Origin: an uncultured Desulfobacteraceae bacterium
GTDB taxonomy: Bacteria > Desulfobacterota > Desulfobacteria > Desulfobacterales > Desulfatirhabdiaceae
DNA: 41,172 nt
Reading direction: 5' to 3'
Assembly: GCA_903839535.1 (NCBI GenBank)
Contig: CAIMCT010000397.1
Coordinates: 1-41,172 of the forward strand
This document shows, piece after piece, positions 1 to 9,200 of this stretch. The notes under the pieces are model-generated. The model searched no databases and was not told the DNA's origin. It worked only from the letters and a program-made list of their open reading frames with translations. Every line of letters starts with the position of its first letter. Within the stretch, counting starts at the first letter, position 1. The position numbers and the translations under genes were made by a program.

Positions 1-778
1 TATCAATTAGCCTGCGAAGGAAAAAATGCATTTTTTTGCATTGAAAGCATTGATAATCGGTGAATTCCGTAATTTCAATAACCGGCGCGATTGCCCCAAT
101 CCATGGGTGTCCATCTTCTGTGACACCGGTGGATATGGATTCTGAAGGCGGGGGAGGAGCCAAATTCCAATAGGCAGGAAATTTGGTAATCATGGCAAGA
201 AAAACCGCCCCAAATACCAGCGTCAACAACATGATCCAGGGTCTTTTTTTATGCCACAGGAATCGAACATCCAGAAACAAATCTGCTATAAGTCTGTTAT
301 TGCCGAATCGCCTTCGAATCAGCCACGCGTAGAACAGCAGCAGAAAATTAATGGCGTAACTAACTATACACATCATGCAATAGCTGTGAATATACAAGGC
401 TGAAATCAGCCCCAGTGCAAGGCTGTAAAGGCTGAACCCCAGAAATATCCAGAACAGAAAAGACCAAATACGCTCTTTTCCAGCTTCTTTGGATCCGGCA
501 AAAGGCAGGAGAACAAGAACGCATAAATATCCAAAGACCCCCCAAACCGGAACCGGCGCTCCCCAGAGGATTGAATATGGGCTCTGAGAGACCGTATCAC
601 AGTTGATGGCCTTTGAAATGGCGCAAAAGCTGGCATATCCGATATCGGTATAAACCCGATAATGGGATATCGACAGGTAAATCGCATCTGCAAGGCCCAT
701 TATGGCCAGAACAACGAATGTCCATAAATAAACCGGAAATGGAAGCGGAATAACTGGTTTGGGTGAATTGCCTTTCAT
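1..778 (-). CDS. VKOR family protein fused to a DsbA-like thioredoxin domain (partial, C-terminus outside window)
   Basis: The reading frame is open from an ATG at 778 to the window edge (259 codons) and has an in-frame stop just upstream of that ATG. The N-terminal half is a multi-pass membrane protein with VKOR hallmarks: a loop cysteine pair (Cys52 and Cys60) in the first extracytoplasmic loop and a CMMC redox motif at residues 134-137 in a membrane helix. After another hydrophobic stretch and a proline-rich linker, a thioredoxin-like segment begins (ITEFTDYQCFQCKK, CxxC at 244-247) and is cut by the edge. Bacterial VKORs reoxidise DsbA-like proteins with quinone, so this would be a single-chain oxidative folding enzyme of the cell envelope. 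The family call is firm. The missing C-terminus prevents any check of the rest of the thioredoxin fold. Confidence 0.88.
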   Translation of the reverse strand, partial: MKGNSPKPVIPLPFPVYLWTFVVLAIMGLADAIYLSISHYRVYTDIGYASFCAISKAINCDTVSQSPYSILWGAPVPVWGVFGYLCVLVLLPFAGSKEAGKERIWSFLFWIFLGFSLYSLALGLISALYIHSYCMMCIVSYAINFLLLFYAWLIRRRFGNNRLIADLFLDVRFLWHKKRPWIMLLTLVFGAVFLAMITKFPAYWNLAPPPPSESISTGVTEDGHPWIGAIAPVIEITEFTDYQCFQCKKMHFFLRRLID

Positions 779-913
779 TATGAAAAAAATCCGATATTGT
801 TTGTATGATCAGCCTGTTTGACTGCAAGGTTATAAAATGGATACTATCATAAGCACTTGCTCAGGGAACCAATCCGGCTAAGTGATTTTATTACCCCCTC
901 CTTGTAAATTCAA

Positions 914-1996
914 TCACAGAACCCTTAAGCCCACACATTGAGCATCCATATCCATTCTCGCCAGAGCCATTCCCACCAGTTTGGCATTTATAACGCCGGC
1001 AGCCCGCAGCGCCTTTACCAATTGCTGCGCTTGCTCAGTTGGAACTGATAAAAGCAGACCTCCTGATGTCTGCGGGTCGAAGAGAAGCTCTCTTTGTGCG
1101 GATGAAAGATTGGCCTTTACCTCCAGATGCACTTCGACGAGTTTTCGATTGGCCTGGTTGCTCCCCGTGGTTTCTCCTTTGCGATACATGTCTTCGGCAT
1201 TGGCATAAAATGGCAGGTCTGCATAAACGAGATCAATTTGCACGCTGCTGCCGTGAGCCATCTCCAGCGAGTGGCCCAAAATGCCAAAGCCGGTAATGTC
1301 CGTGCAGCCATGAACGTCATAAGCCAGCGCCACTTGAAGGGCAGTGTGATTGAGGGCGGCGACTTCGGGCAGGATAGATTCCAACTCCGACCATGGCAGC
1401 TTCCTGGCCCGGTGAGCATTGAAAAGGACTCCCGTCCCCAGAGGCTTGGTAAGAATAAGGGCATCACCTGGGCGAACCGCTGTGTTGGTCAGGATGCGGT
1501 CTGGTGATACAATTCCGGTTACAGCCAAACCGTATTTGGGTTCCTCGTCTTCCACAGAGTGACCGCCGGCCAGAGATGCGCCAGCCTCCGTGATTTTTTC
1601 ATAACCACCGCGAAGAATTTCCTTGAGCATATCGGACCCAAGTTTCTCCATGGGATACATGACCAGATTCAGAGCCGTGATGGGGCGACCTCCCATGGCA
1701 TAAACATCCGACAGTGAATTGGCGGCCGCGATGCGTCCAAACCAGATGGGATCATCCACAGGCGGTGTAATGAAATCGACTGTTGAAATGACTGCAAGTT
1801 CAGAGCTGAGGCGATAAACCGCAGCGTCGTCGCTGGACTCAAACCCTACCAGAAGATTGGGATCAGTGGGCGATGGGAACCCATGAAGTGCGTCCGACAG
1901 AGCCGTCGGACCGATTTTTGCCGCTCAGCCACAGGTCCGTGCCAGCCCGGTAAGTGTTTTCTTTCGAGGTGGTAACTCGATGCCAAAGAGATTCAT
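914..1996 (-). CDS. selD: Selenide, water dikinase (selenophosphate synthetase), selenocysteine-containing
   Basis: SelD makes selenophosphate from selenide and ATP for selenocysteine and selenouridine synthesis. The frame starts at an ATG at 1996 with a purine-rich ribosome site (AAAGGAAAG) and runs 360 codons. It contains one in-frame TGA at 1925-1927 (codon 24) in the context ARTCG-U-AAKIGP, the catalytic position that is Cys or Sec in SelD. Downstream are the family blocks: GFESSDDAAVY, the STVDFITPPVDDP segment, SLSDVYAMGG, GGHSVEDEEPKYG and TDITGFGILGH. A plain ORF call would begin at 1759 and lose 79 residues, including the active site. A bacterial SECIS-like hairpin follows the UGA. 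The gene therefore encodes both a selenoprotein and the enzyme that supplies its selenium donor. It lies between the binding lipoprotein and the VKOR gene on the same strand. Confidence 0.95.
1892..1911 (-). promoter_or_regulatory. Bacterial SECIS-like hairpin for the selD UGA codon
   Basis: In the mRNA sense, GUCCGAC, a six-base loop GGCUCU and GUCGGAC form a perfect 7-bp stem. It begins 13 nt after the UGA at 1925-1927. Bacterial SECIS elements recruit SelB from just this position and usually carry exposed G and U residues in a small loop, as here. The hairpin is directly visible; its function is inferred from position and form. Confidence 0.8.
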
Positions 1997-2082
1997 CTTT
2001 CTTTCCTTTCTGGATGCGGCTTGTATCTCCGTTTACAAGTCCCTGGACTCAAAATACTTCGCGGATGAGTTGCTTTTCATTG

Positions 2083-3282
2083 TCAGGGAGGACAAAGCGG
2101 TATGGGTTGATCTTCTGTAAGGAAATGGAACTTACCATTGCAATACTGTTTCAAATACATTGGTGCATGTTTCTGTACGTCTCCTCCAATACCAAAGATA
2201 ATGGCGCCCGTTGCTCCGTACCACTTTTCCGGCAGCAGCAGCTCTGAGGCGACTTCCCAGACATTGACGGTTTTGGCGCTTTCGATGCTTGTGGCCAGCA
2301 TTGAAAGTGCGACGTATGCCCTGGCAGCCCAGATATCAGGCTGATTATTCGGATATTTTGCCTTAAATTGTTTGACAAAGTCTTTCACAGCCGGATCTGA
2401 TGCGTCCGGATTGAAATAAGTGGCCATCACCACGCCATTTGCGGCTGTCCCGGCTGCCTGCAATTGTGCAATGTCATCCAGCTCAACGGAACTAATAATC
2501 GGCACGCGGATGTTCATGGACCTGATCTGATTAATGATGGACACACTATCCGAAACATTGCATGCAATATAAATCGCATCCAGCAAATTTTGATTTTTAT
2601 TGGCGCTTTCTCTCAGACTCCAGAGCAGCTGGCGAATATCCTTTTCCCATGAAAAATAGGATATGGAGTGGGAGATGTGAATGTCGGACTCCGCGGCGGA
2701 TTCGGTAAATGCCTTGGCTTGCGAAACAAACATCCCACTACGTTCATTAATTACGGCCATATTGCGCCAGCGCCGTTCCAGGTTTGCGACAATTTTTTTG
2801 GATGCGATGCGGTCGTTGGAAATGATTCGAAATGACAGGGGAGATGCTTGAGAAACAGATGTGGAAGTATTGGCCACCAGTATGTGTAGTATGTTTGATG
2901 TCATCAGGATTCTGTCTGTGGCGGATGTATATCGCGAAGTCAGACCATTAATGACAGCAATGGTATTGTGATGTTTGGCAATCTTCTGAACGATGCCCAT
3001 TTCGTTATTCGGAAATTTGGGCTCCAAATATACCTGCACCTGCATGGGCTGATTCTGAAAAGTCGGTCTCTCGTTGATTTCCTCAAGGGCCAGTTGCATT
3101 CCGCGCTGAAGGGAATCGTGATTTGTGACGGATGTGAGAAGGCCGATAACAATGGGGCCGCTACCCAGCTCTTTGTTTTCCAGGCTTATTTCGGGAGGCT
3201 TCAAGGCGCCACCGTCATCGCACCCAGACAGCCCCGCCATTCCAATAATTACAACTGCGAACAACCGGATAAAAATGCGCAT
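2083..3282 (-). CDS. Periplasmic-binding-protein type 1 lipoprotein (LivJ/LivK-like ABC substrate-binding protein)
   Basis: The 399-residue product starts with a lipoprotein signal peptide: MRIFIRLF, a hydrophobic core, and lipobox LSGC with the lipidated Cys at 21. The mature part has the two-lobed branched-chain-amino-acid receptor pattern: PIVIGLLTS at the start, a segment on GMQLALEEIN, AVINGLTSRYT near the hinge, and a C-terminal DPAVKDFVKQFKAKYPNNQPD block typical of LivK-type proteins. No permease or ATPase genes for this family lie beside it, so it may be an orphan receptor or feed a remote transporter. An AGGAGG site overlaps the stop codon of the upstream SPFH gene, 14 nt before the ATG, which suggests translational coupling. 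The ligand cannot be told from the sequence. Confidence 0.85.
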   Translation of the reverse strand: MRIFIRLFAVVIIGMAGLSGCDDGGALKPPEISLENKELGSGPIVIGLLTSVTNHDSLQRGMQLALEEINERPTFQNQPMQVQVYLEPKFPNNEMGIVQKIAKHHNTIAVINGLTSRYTSATDRILMTSNILHILVANTSTSVSQASPLSFRIISNDRIASKKIVANLERRWRNMAVINERSGMFVSQAKAFTESAAESDIHISHSISYFSWEKDIRQLLWSLRESANKNQNLLDAIYIACNVSDSVSIINQIRSMNIRVPIISSVELDDIAQLQAAGTAANGVVMATYFNPDASDPAVKDFVKQFKAKYPNNQPDIWAARAYVALSMLATSIESAKTVNVWEVASELLLPEKWYGATGAIIFGIGGDVQKHAPMYLKQYCNGKFHFLTEDQPIPLCPP

Positions 3283-3300
3283 GATCTATAATAAAGCCTC

Positions 3301-4221
3301 CTATTTATCCGCTCCCAGAATAACGGGCAAACCGTTTTCACCGTTTCCGATGACCACTACCTTGGCATTGGGGGATAGGGCGATGTTCTCGGTGGCGATG
3401 ATTCCCTTCCATTTAAGCATCTCTGGCGTAAGGGACGCGTTGATCAGATCGTTATAGTTTTTGATCCCCGTGGCTTCAATGCTCTTTCTCTCTGCTTCCT
3501 GCTTCTCCCGTTGCAGCTTGAATTCATAAGCCAGGGCCAGGTGTTTTTCCTGCACTTTATTCTCGATGGCTTGTTTGACGCTTTCCGGTAAAGTGATTTT
3601 TTTAATGAGTACATCATCAATCTGTACATAGCGCTGGGAAACTTTTTCGATGGCCTGGTTTACGGTGGATTCCAGGATGAATGTGGGCGCTGTATAAAGC
3701 TCTTCAGCGCTCATTTTGCCGAGATTAGTCCGGATTACGGATTCGACTTCCGGAATAACGATGGCATTGATGTAGTCAGGGCCTACATGCTGATGCAGCA
3801 TGCCCAGCAGCCCGTAATCCGGATAGCAGATAATGGAAGACTGAATTATGACTTTGAGCCCATCTTTGGTCAGAACTTCATTTTCATGGTGAACCTGCTG
3901 AACCCGGAGATTATAACGATACATAATATCCCATGGCCAGATCAGATGAACCCCCTCTCCATAGACCCTGGTTATTACGGTACCGCCGAAAAAACGACGA
4001 TACAACACCGCAGCTTCTCCCGGCATTACGTTAACCACGATGCTGTTAAACAGATAAGCCAGCAGAAACAGGATTACGAACGCTGCTATCAGCAGATAGG
4101 GTAGATTCCGCCGGGTCCATTTCAGGGCGGCTTCATTGATGCGCTTCGCTCCAATTATCGTCCATTGCTTAGTTGCTTCAAACGCTCTTGTGACGGCTAT
4201 TCGTTTCATTCGTGGTTCCAT
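3301..4221 (-). CDS. SPFH/prohibitin (band 7) family membrane protein
   Basis: The protein has 306 residues. A short basic cytoplasmic leader is followed by one transmembrane segment (about residues 41-62, LPYLLIAAFVILFLLAYLF), then an SPFH/band-7 domain with the typical opening NVMPGEAAVLYRRFFGGT and GEGVHLIWPW. The C-terminal part is charged and helical (EKHLALAYEFKLQREKQEAERK), as in prohibitins and HflC/HflK. Members form ring oligomers in membranes and modulate proteases or microdomains. The ATG at 4221 has no clear ribosome site; Met5 at 4209 is an alternative start. It lies downstream of the peptide exporter on the same strand, separated by a 104-bp palindromic element, so membership in the NRPS transcription unit is uncertain. 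Confidence 0.87.
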   Translation of the reverse strand: MEPRMKRIAVTRAFEATKQWTIIGAKRINEAALKWTRRNLPYLLIAAFVILFLLAYLFNSIVVNVMPGEAAVLYRRFFGGTVITRVYGEGVHLIWPWDIMYRYNLRVQQVHHENEVLTKDGLKVIIQSSIICYPDYGLLGMLHQHVGPDYINAIVIPEVESVIRTNLGKMSAEELYTAPTFILESTVNQAIEKVSQRYVQIDDVLIKKITLPESVKQAIENKVQEKHLALAYEFKLQREKQEAERKSIEATGIKNYNDLINASLTPEMLKWKGIIATENIALSPNAKVVVIGNGENGLPVILGADK

Positions 4222-4246
4222 TTATTTTTATATCCGTGAGATGTTT

Positions 4247-4350
4247 ATACTGCAAACGGGCATAATCTGCACTTTCCTTATGCTCCCTCTCTCAGCGGGG
4301 GAGGGTTGGGGTGGGGGTCCAAAAGTGCAGATTGTGACAGTTGGCAGTAT
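4247..4350. repeat. 104-bp MITE-like inverted-repeat element with G-rich core
   Basis: The ends are inverted copies: ATACTGC at 4247 and GCAGTAT at 4350, with an inner perfect pair AATCTGCACTTT and AAAGTGCAGATT. Over 29 bp the two termini match at 25 positions. The centre holds a CCCTCTCTCAGCGGGGGAGG palindrome and a G-rich tail, related to the core of the element inserted in the NRPS reductase domain (6941-7056). It fills the gap between the exporter and SPFH genes. It could be a non-autonomous mobile element, a transcript hairpin, or both. Confidence 0.75.
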
Positions 4351-4369
4351 ATTTTAACAGCAGGATTCT

Positions 4370-6016
4370 TCACCCGTTAACGATCTGACCATCTTCCATT
4401 TTAAGAATCCGATCCGCTGCGTGGAAAAAGCGGTCATCGTGAGTAACGGCAATCACTGTTTTTCCGCGCTGCTTCAGATCCTGGAGCAATACCTCATAGA
4501 AATACTTTCGAAACTTCGGATCTTGGTCAGCAGCCACTTCATCAAACATTAAAATGGGCTTGTCCTCCAAATGGGAGGCAATCAAAGCCAATCGTTTGCG
4601 CTGGCCGGTGGACAGTTTGGTGTTAGTAAATTTGTCATCGACAAAAGATGTTTTATCAGACAGCTCCATGATATCCAGCAGCTCAAATACTTTTTGAGCT
4701 TCAATTTTCCCAAGGCCGTAGAGCCGGTCGAATAAATGGAAGTCCGTAAAAATTATGGAAAACAGATTGCGGTAGCGGGCATAATGGGCCGGCTCCAACA
4801 CCTTATTATTCAGTAGCATTCTTCCGTTGTGGGGATAATACAGGCCAGCCAGAATTTTTAAAAGCGTTGATTTGCCGCTCCCGTTTCCCCCTACAATGAA
4901 CAGCACTTCGCCGGCCTTTATGCTCAGGTCGATGGGACCCAGGGTAAAAACTTTATGTCGGTCTGGATCCATATAAGAAAAGGCAATATTTTCCATAAAA
5001 ATGGCATCAAAACCTGTCTGCGGCCTGCTGAAATCAACCGAGCCTGTGATGTGACCTTCATCTGCGGCATCCAGGGATTTTTCCAGGGTTTCGATATTGG
5101 TAATGGCCACATCCGCCCTGGCGACCAGGGGCAGTGCTTCCACGATGTTGCCCAAAGGTCCTACCATGAACAATACCACAGCCGTAATGTTGGTGATGAT
5201 TCCGTAACCCAGATCCGTGATTTGCGGGAGCAAAAAAATGATGGTTGCCAGAAGAATATAAAAAAAAGCCTGTGCAAAAATATAATTGTCAATAAAGCGA
5301 TATTCTGTGCGGATATTAATGTCACGGGCCTCCGTGGAAATCTGCTGAATATGGCCTTCATAAAGATCCCGGCTTTTGGCCGTATTCATTTTGATCTCTT
5401 TGAATCCATCCAGCAGGTGATTAACCCCATCAAAAAATTCATTTTCTTTTTTCAGGCACTCTGTCAGATCTTCACCTGTGGCTTTTTGATTAATGAGATA
5501 GATGGAAACTCCGCCGCTTATGATAATAACTGCCAGAAAAAAAGCGGTAATGGACAAATGCCCGATATATAAAAAAGAAAAAATCAGCATCACCGCCGAT
5601 GATCCAGCATTGGCAATCAGGCGGGATGCATCAAAAATGGTTTCAGTATTTTCCGCCAGAACCGTATAAATCTGGGATTTACCAATATCTTCAAAGGCCA
5701 TAAGCCCAGTATTCCGGATTTTATCCAAAAACCGCAGCCGGATGCTAAAGACAATATGTTGAATCAGGCTGGCTGTCATTGTCAGAGAATATCGTTTAGC
5801 CAGTATAAAGCCGCTGATACAGACGATAAACATCAGCAGGTAACGAAAATTAAGGCTTTTTTCAGGGAATTTTTCAGCAGCGCCATTGATGATAACCATG
5901 ACCATGCCCTGGAGCAACCCGGCCATAGAGGCAAAGGCGCTGATTTTAAGCGACATTTTGCCAGCTTCCTTGCGAATAAATCTAAAATATTTTAATTTCA
6001 TTTGACCGTTTACCAT
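4370..6016 (-). CDS. ABC exporter of the cyclic-peptide/siderophore type (PvdE/SyrD family)
   Basis: This 548-residue half-transporter has an N-terminal domain with about six membrane segments (residues 25-295) and a C-terminal ATPase. Visible motifs are Walker A GGNGSGKST (376-384), a signature loop LSTGQRKRLAL, Walker B ILMFDE followed by VAADQDP, and a switch histidine in VTHDD. The LSTGQ signature and DQDP D-loop are typical of the PvdE/SyrD group, which exports nonribosomal peptides or their precursors. It lies about 200 bp downstream of the NRPS on the same strand, so it is the likely exporter or periplasmic delivery pump for the NRPS product. The start is ambiguous: ATG at 6016 or 6001, neither with a strong ribosome site. 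Confidence 0.9.
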   Translation of the reverse strand: MVNGQMKLKYFRFIRKEAGKMSLKISAFASMAGLLQGMVMVIINGAAEKFPEKSLNFRYLLMFIVCISGFILAKRYSLTMTASLIQHIVFSIRLRFLDKIRNTGLMAFEDIGKSQIYTVLAENTETIFDASRLIANAGSSAVMLIFSFLYIGHLSITAFFLAVIIISGGVSIYLINQKATGEDLTECLKKENEFFDGVNHLLDGFKEIKMNTAKSRDLYEGHIQQISTEARDINIRTEYRFIDNYIFAQAFFYILLATIIFLLPQITDLGYGIITNITAVVLFMVGPLGNIVEALPLVARADVAITNIETLEKSLDAADEGHITGSVDFSRPQTGFDAIFMENIAFSYMDPDRHKVFTLGPIDLSIKAGEVLFIVGGNGSGKSTLLKILAGLYYPHNGRMLLNNKVLEPAHYARYRNLFSIIFTDFHLFDRLYGLGKIEAQKVFELLDIMELSDKTSFVDDKFTNTKLSTGQRKRLALIASHLEDKPILMFDEVAADQDPKFRKYFYEVLLQDLKQRGKTVIAVTHDDRFFHAADRILKMEDGQIVNG

Positions 6017-6080
6017 GACAATTATGAATTATATGTATCATTCTTAAATTTCATCAACAATCACAACTAAAATCGAAAGG

Positions 6081-6173
6081 ATTCCCCCCTTTGAAAAAGG
6101 GGGGCCAGAGGGGATTTAGGAGGTTATCCACCCGAAAAATCCCCCTCGATCCCCCTTTTCCAAAGGGGGAAGT
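6081..6173. repeat. Inverted-repeat element with CCCCCTTT/AAAGGGGG arms
   Basis: A left arm (6081-6117, ATTCCCCCCTTTGAAAAAGG onward) and a right arm (6137-6172) are near-perfect inverted copies around a 19-bp spacer. A solo right-arm copy occurs at 14562-14600. Together with a shared 32-bp tail (6182-6213), it occupies the region just after the NRPS stop codon. It could act as a transcript hairpin between the NRPS and the exporter; the primary signal is a dispersed repeat. Confidence 0.8.
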
Positions 6174-6223
6174 ATCATGTACATATATGGGGTGATCGAA
6201 TTTAAGAAAGATATAATTATATC

Positions 6224-9200
6224 TTACTCCGTTATATATTTCAGGTAAGTCCGGAATAAAGCGGCATCCGCCGGTGGGCAGACAACACCTGTTCCTGCCA
6301 GATATTTTAATGTATTGCTGCAGCCAAAACGCTGTACAGACAAAGAAGCCGGCAATTCCTTGATGAGCGGTAAAAATGGATACAATGGGTTGTGCGGCTG
6401 CATTTCCAGCTTCGCCACCATCCGCTCACGCCACTGGCTGTCCGGAACAATATCCAGCTTGTATCCGGCCTGCTGCAAACAGCTCAGTATCAACGGAGCA
6501 GGCATGGGATGCGGATTGATGAGATGAAAAATCTTGCCGATGGCATCGGGTTTCAGGGACAACACGACCAGCGCTTTCGCCGCAAAATCAACAGGAGTCA
6601 TGTCTTCATCTGCGTAGCGATCTGAAACCATGTTCAGTTCTATATACCCGCGCAATGACCTTACAAACAGACTTTGCGGGTCGCTAAGGCCACTCTGGCT
6701 ATGGCCGGTGATGCGTCCAGGACGAAAGATTGTAACAGCAAGTCCTTTGTCCCTGGCAGCCAGAACCAGTTTCTCAGCCGCCCACTTGCTCTGGTCATAA
6801 CCGGTTTCAAGGCCTGTCCAGTGGGCAGGCGGGTCCTGTTCGTCAATCCGTGCATCAAATACAGTGTCGTTAGATGCGAAAGATTTTTCGCCACTAACTC
6901 GCCCTTCGTCCTTATCTCGTCCCTCGTTACTCAATCCTTGCAAGCGTTCAGACCCCTCCCCCCAGCGGGGGGAGGTTGGGAGGGGGGAAATGCCGTCATG
7001 CCAACCAATTGCCCTCCCCCCGGCCCCCTCCCGCTGGGAGGGGGAGTGAACGGTTGTCAATCCTTGCCCCTGTTTTGGAAAAACAGAAAGCGTGGATACA
7101 AAATGCAAGCGTTTGGCCGGGCCGATTGTCGCCAGGTTTAAAATCGTTTGTGTTCCAAGTACATTTTCCGCACGAAGCCGTTGGTAGGGTTGTAAAAAAT
7201 CAACGAGCGCGCCGTTATGATAGATCATGTCCAAACGCTGGCCCAGTTCGGAAAACGCCCGAGGATCAAGCCCAAACCAGGGCTTTGCCAAATCCCCCGG
7301 AATGGGCGCTATACGCTTTTCGTATTCGGGATGCCAAAGATCAACGGTCTTTAGTTTGGAGATGAGACGAGCCATACCGTCTTCAGGCCGACTGCAACGC
7401 ACCAGACAATACAGCTTGGCGTTAGTCTGCTCCAGAAGCTCGGCCAGTAAAAATGCGCCCAGAAAACCCGATGCGCCGGTGAGGAAAATCGCACGGGAAT
7501 CTGGCCAGGATTGCGGCCATGGGGGCGGTGTAAAAGACGCATCCAACAACTGGCTGTCAGATTCAGGACCAGGCCCATGTATCTCCTGGCAAGGGGCGAC
7601 AATCTGATTGCCTTTAACGGCACCCTGTTCCTCATTGTGCAGCATGGCCGCAAGCTGTGCAACTGTTGGGTGCAGGAAAATCATTCTGACTGGAATCTCC
7701 TGTTTTAGTTGTTCACAAAGAAGGGTTGACAGCCGGATGGCCTTGAGAGAATTGCCGCCCCAGTCAAAAAAATCTGCCTCCTTGTTCAGCTCTTTTTTAC
7801 CAAGAACCGAGCTAAATGCCTCAAGTAATATCTTTTCCAGATCATTGGATGGCGCAGCAACCTGGTATTGCTTCCGGCTTTCAGATTTTGCGGCGACTGC
7901 AAGCAGTGCTTGACGGTCAATTTTGCCGCTTGGTGTCAACTGCAGCATATCCACGGGGATGATTCTATCCGGCAGACAATACCTTGGTAATCGCTCGGCC
8001 AAGTAGTTTTGCAGGGGGGGGCTGGCATTGAGGCCTGCCCCTACTGTTTGCAGCAGCCTGCCAGTATCCATAACGAACTGAACAAAGGCGAGCAGCTCAT
8101 CGGTTTTCCCATCCGGGGACCATTTCATTACAGCCGCATCTTTGACCTGAGGGTGGCTTCGGAGCACTGATGCAATTTCATTGGGTTCAATCCTGAAGCC
8201 GCGGATCTTGATCTGGTCATCTATCCGGCCCAGGAAAACAAGCTGTCCGTCCGCCCGCCACTTTCCCATATCTCCGGATCGGTAGAGACGCTGGCTATGT
8301 AGATATGGATGAGAAATAAATTTTTCTGCAGTCAGATCTGGCCGGTTCATATATCCTCTTGCCAGCCCGATGCCGGCAATACAGATTTCTCCTGAAACAC
8401 CAATGGGAATGGCCGGTTTATCTTCTGATCCCATAGCCGATACAAGAGCGCCAGAATATCCTTTAGCCAGAAGATAAACAGGAGCGCCAGGCAGGGGCTG
8501 ACCAATGGGAATATCGCCGGCCTCCGTATTAGCCGACGCTCTTGTGGCGGCTACAAGAGCGTTTGAATCTAACCGGTAGATGGCGGCGCAGACAGAGGCT
8601 TCCGTGGGTCCATAAGCGTTAAATACTGTTCTGGCGCGGCTGTGAAAAATCAGATCCTCGGTAATGGCGGCTTCGCCGGCAGTGATCAGAACTCGCAAGG
8701 GAGACATATTCACACGGGGAAGTACATGCAGATAGGCCGGTGGCAAGGTGGCCACTGTTACCCGGTAATCCGCCATAAACCGCAAAAATGTGTATGGGTC
8801 GCGTATCACGGCATCCGGAATCATGACCACGGCTGCTCCGCAAAGAAGGGCCATAAAGATTTCAGACAAGGAAGCATCGAAACCCGGCGAAGCAAATTGT
8901 AGGACCCGGTCATGGGGAAGAATGCCAAAAACATCGATCTGAGTCTGAATCATATTCAGAAAACCATCGTGCTGAATCATGACCCCTTTGGGCTGACCAG
9001 TGGAGCCGCTGGTATAAATGACATACATGAGATCATGAGATTGGCGCAGTTTGGAAGACTGGCAGCACTGGGGTGCGGCGCTCCCGGGATGATGCCGGCC
9101 GAGGAGGATATGTTGTGTGGTCTCCGGTTCTGTCCCCAGTTGATCGGCGGACAAAATGGACTCGGGTATCCGCAATGTCTGAATATGGGGAAATGGTGGA

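Noticed and set aside
360-827. Three short minus-strand ORFs near the left edge
   Set aside because: They are other frames of the VKOR-DsbA gene, which itself has no stop inside the window.
4955-5572. 205-codon plus-strand ORF opposite the ABC exporter
   Set aside because: The minus strand has the full transporter with Walker motifs; the antisense product matches nothing.
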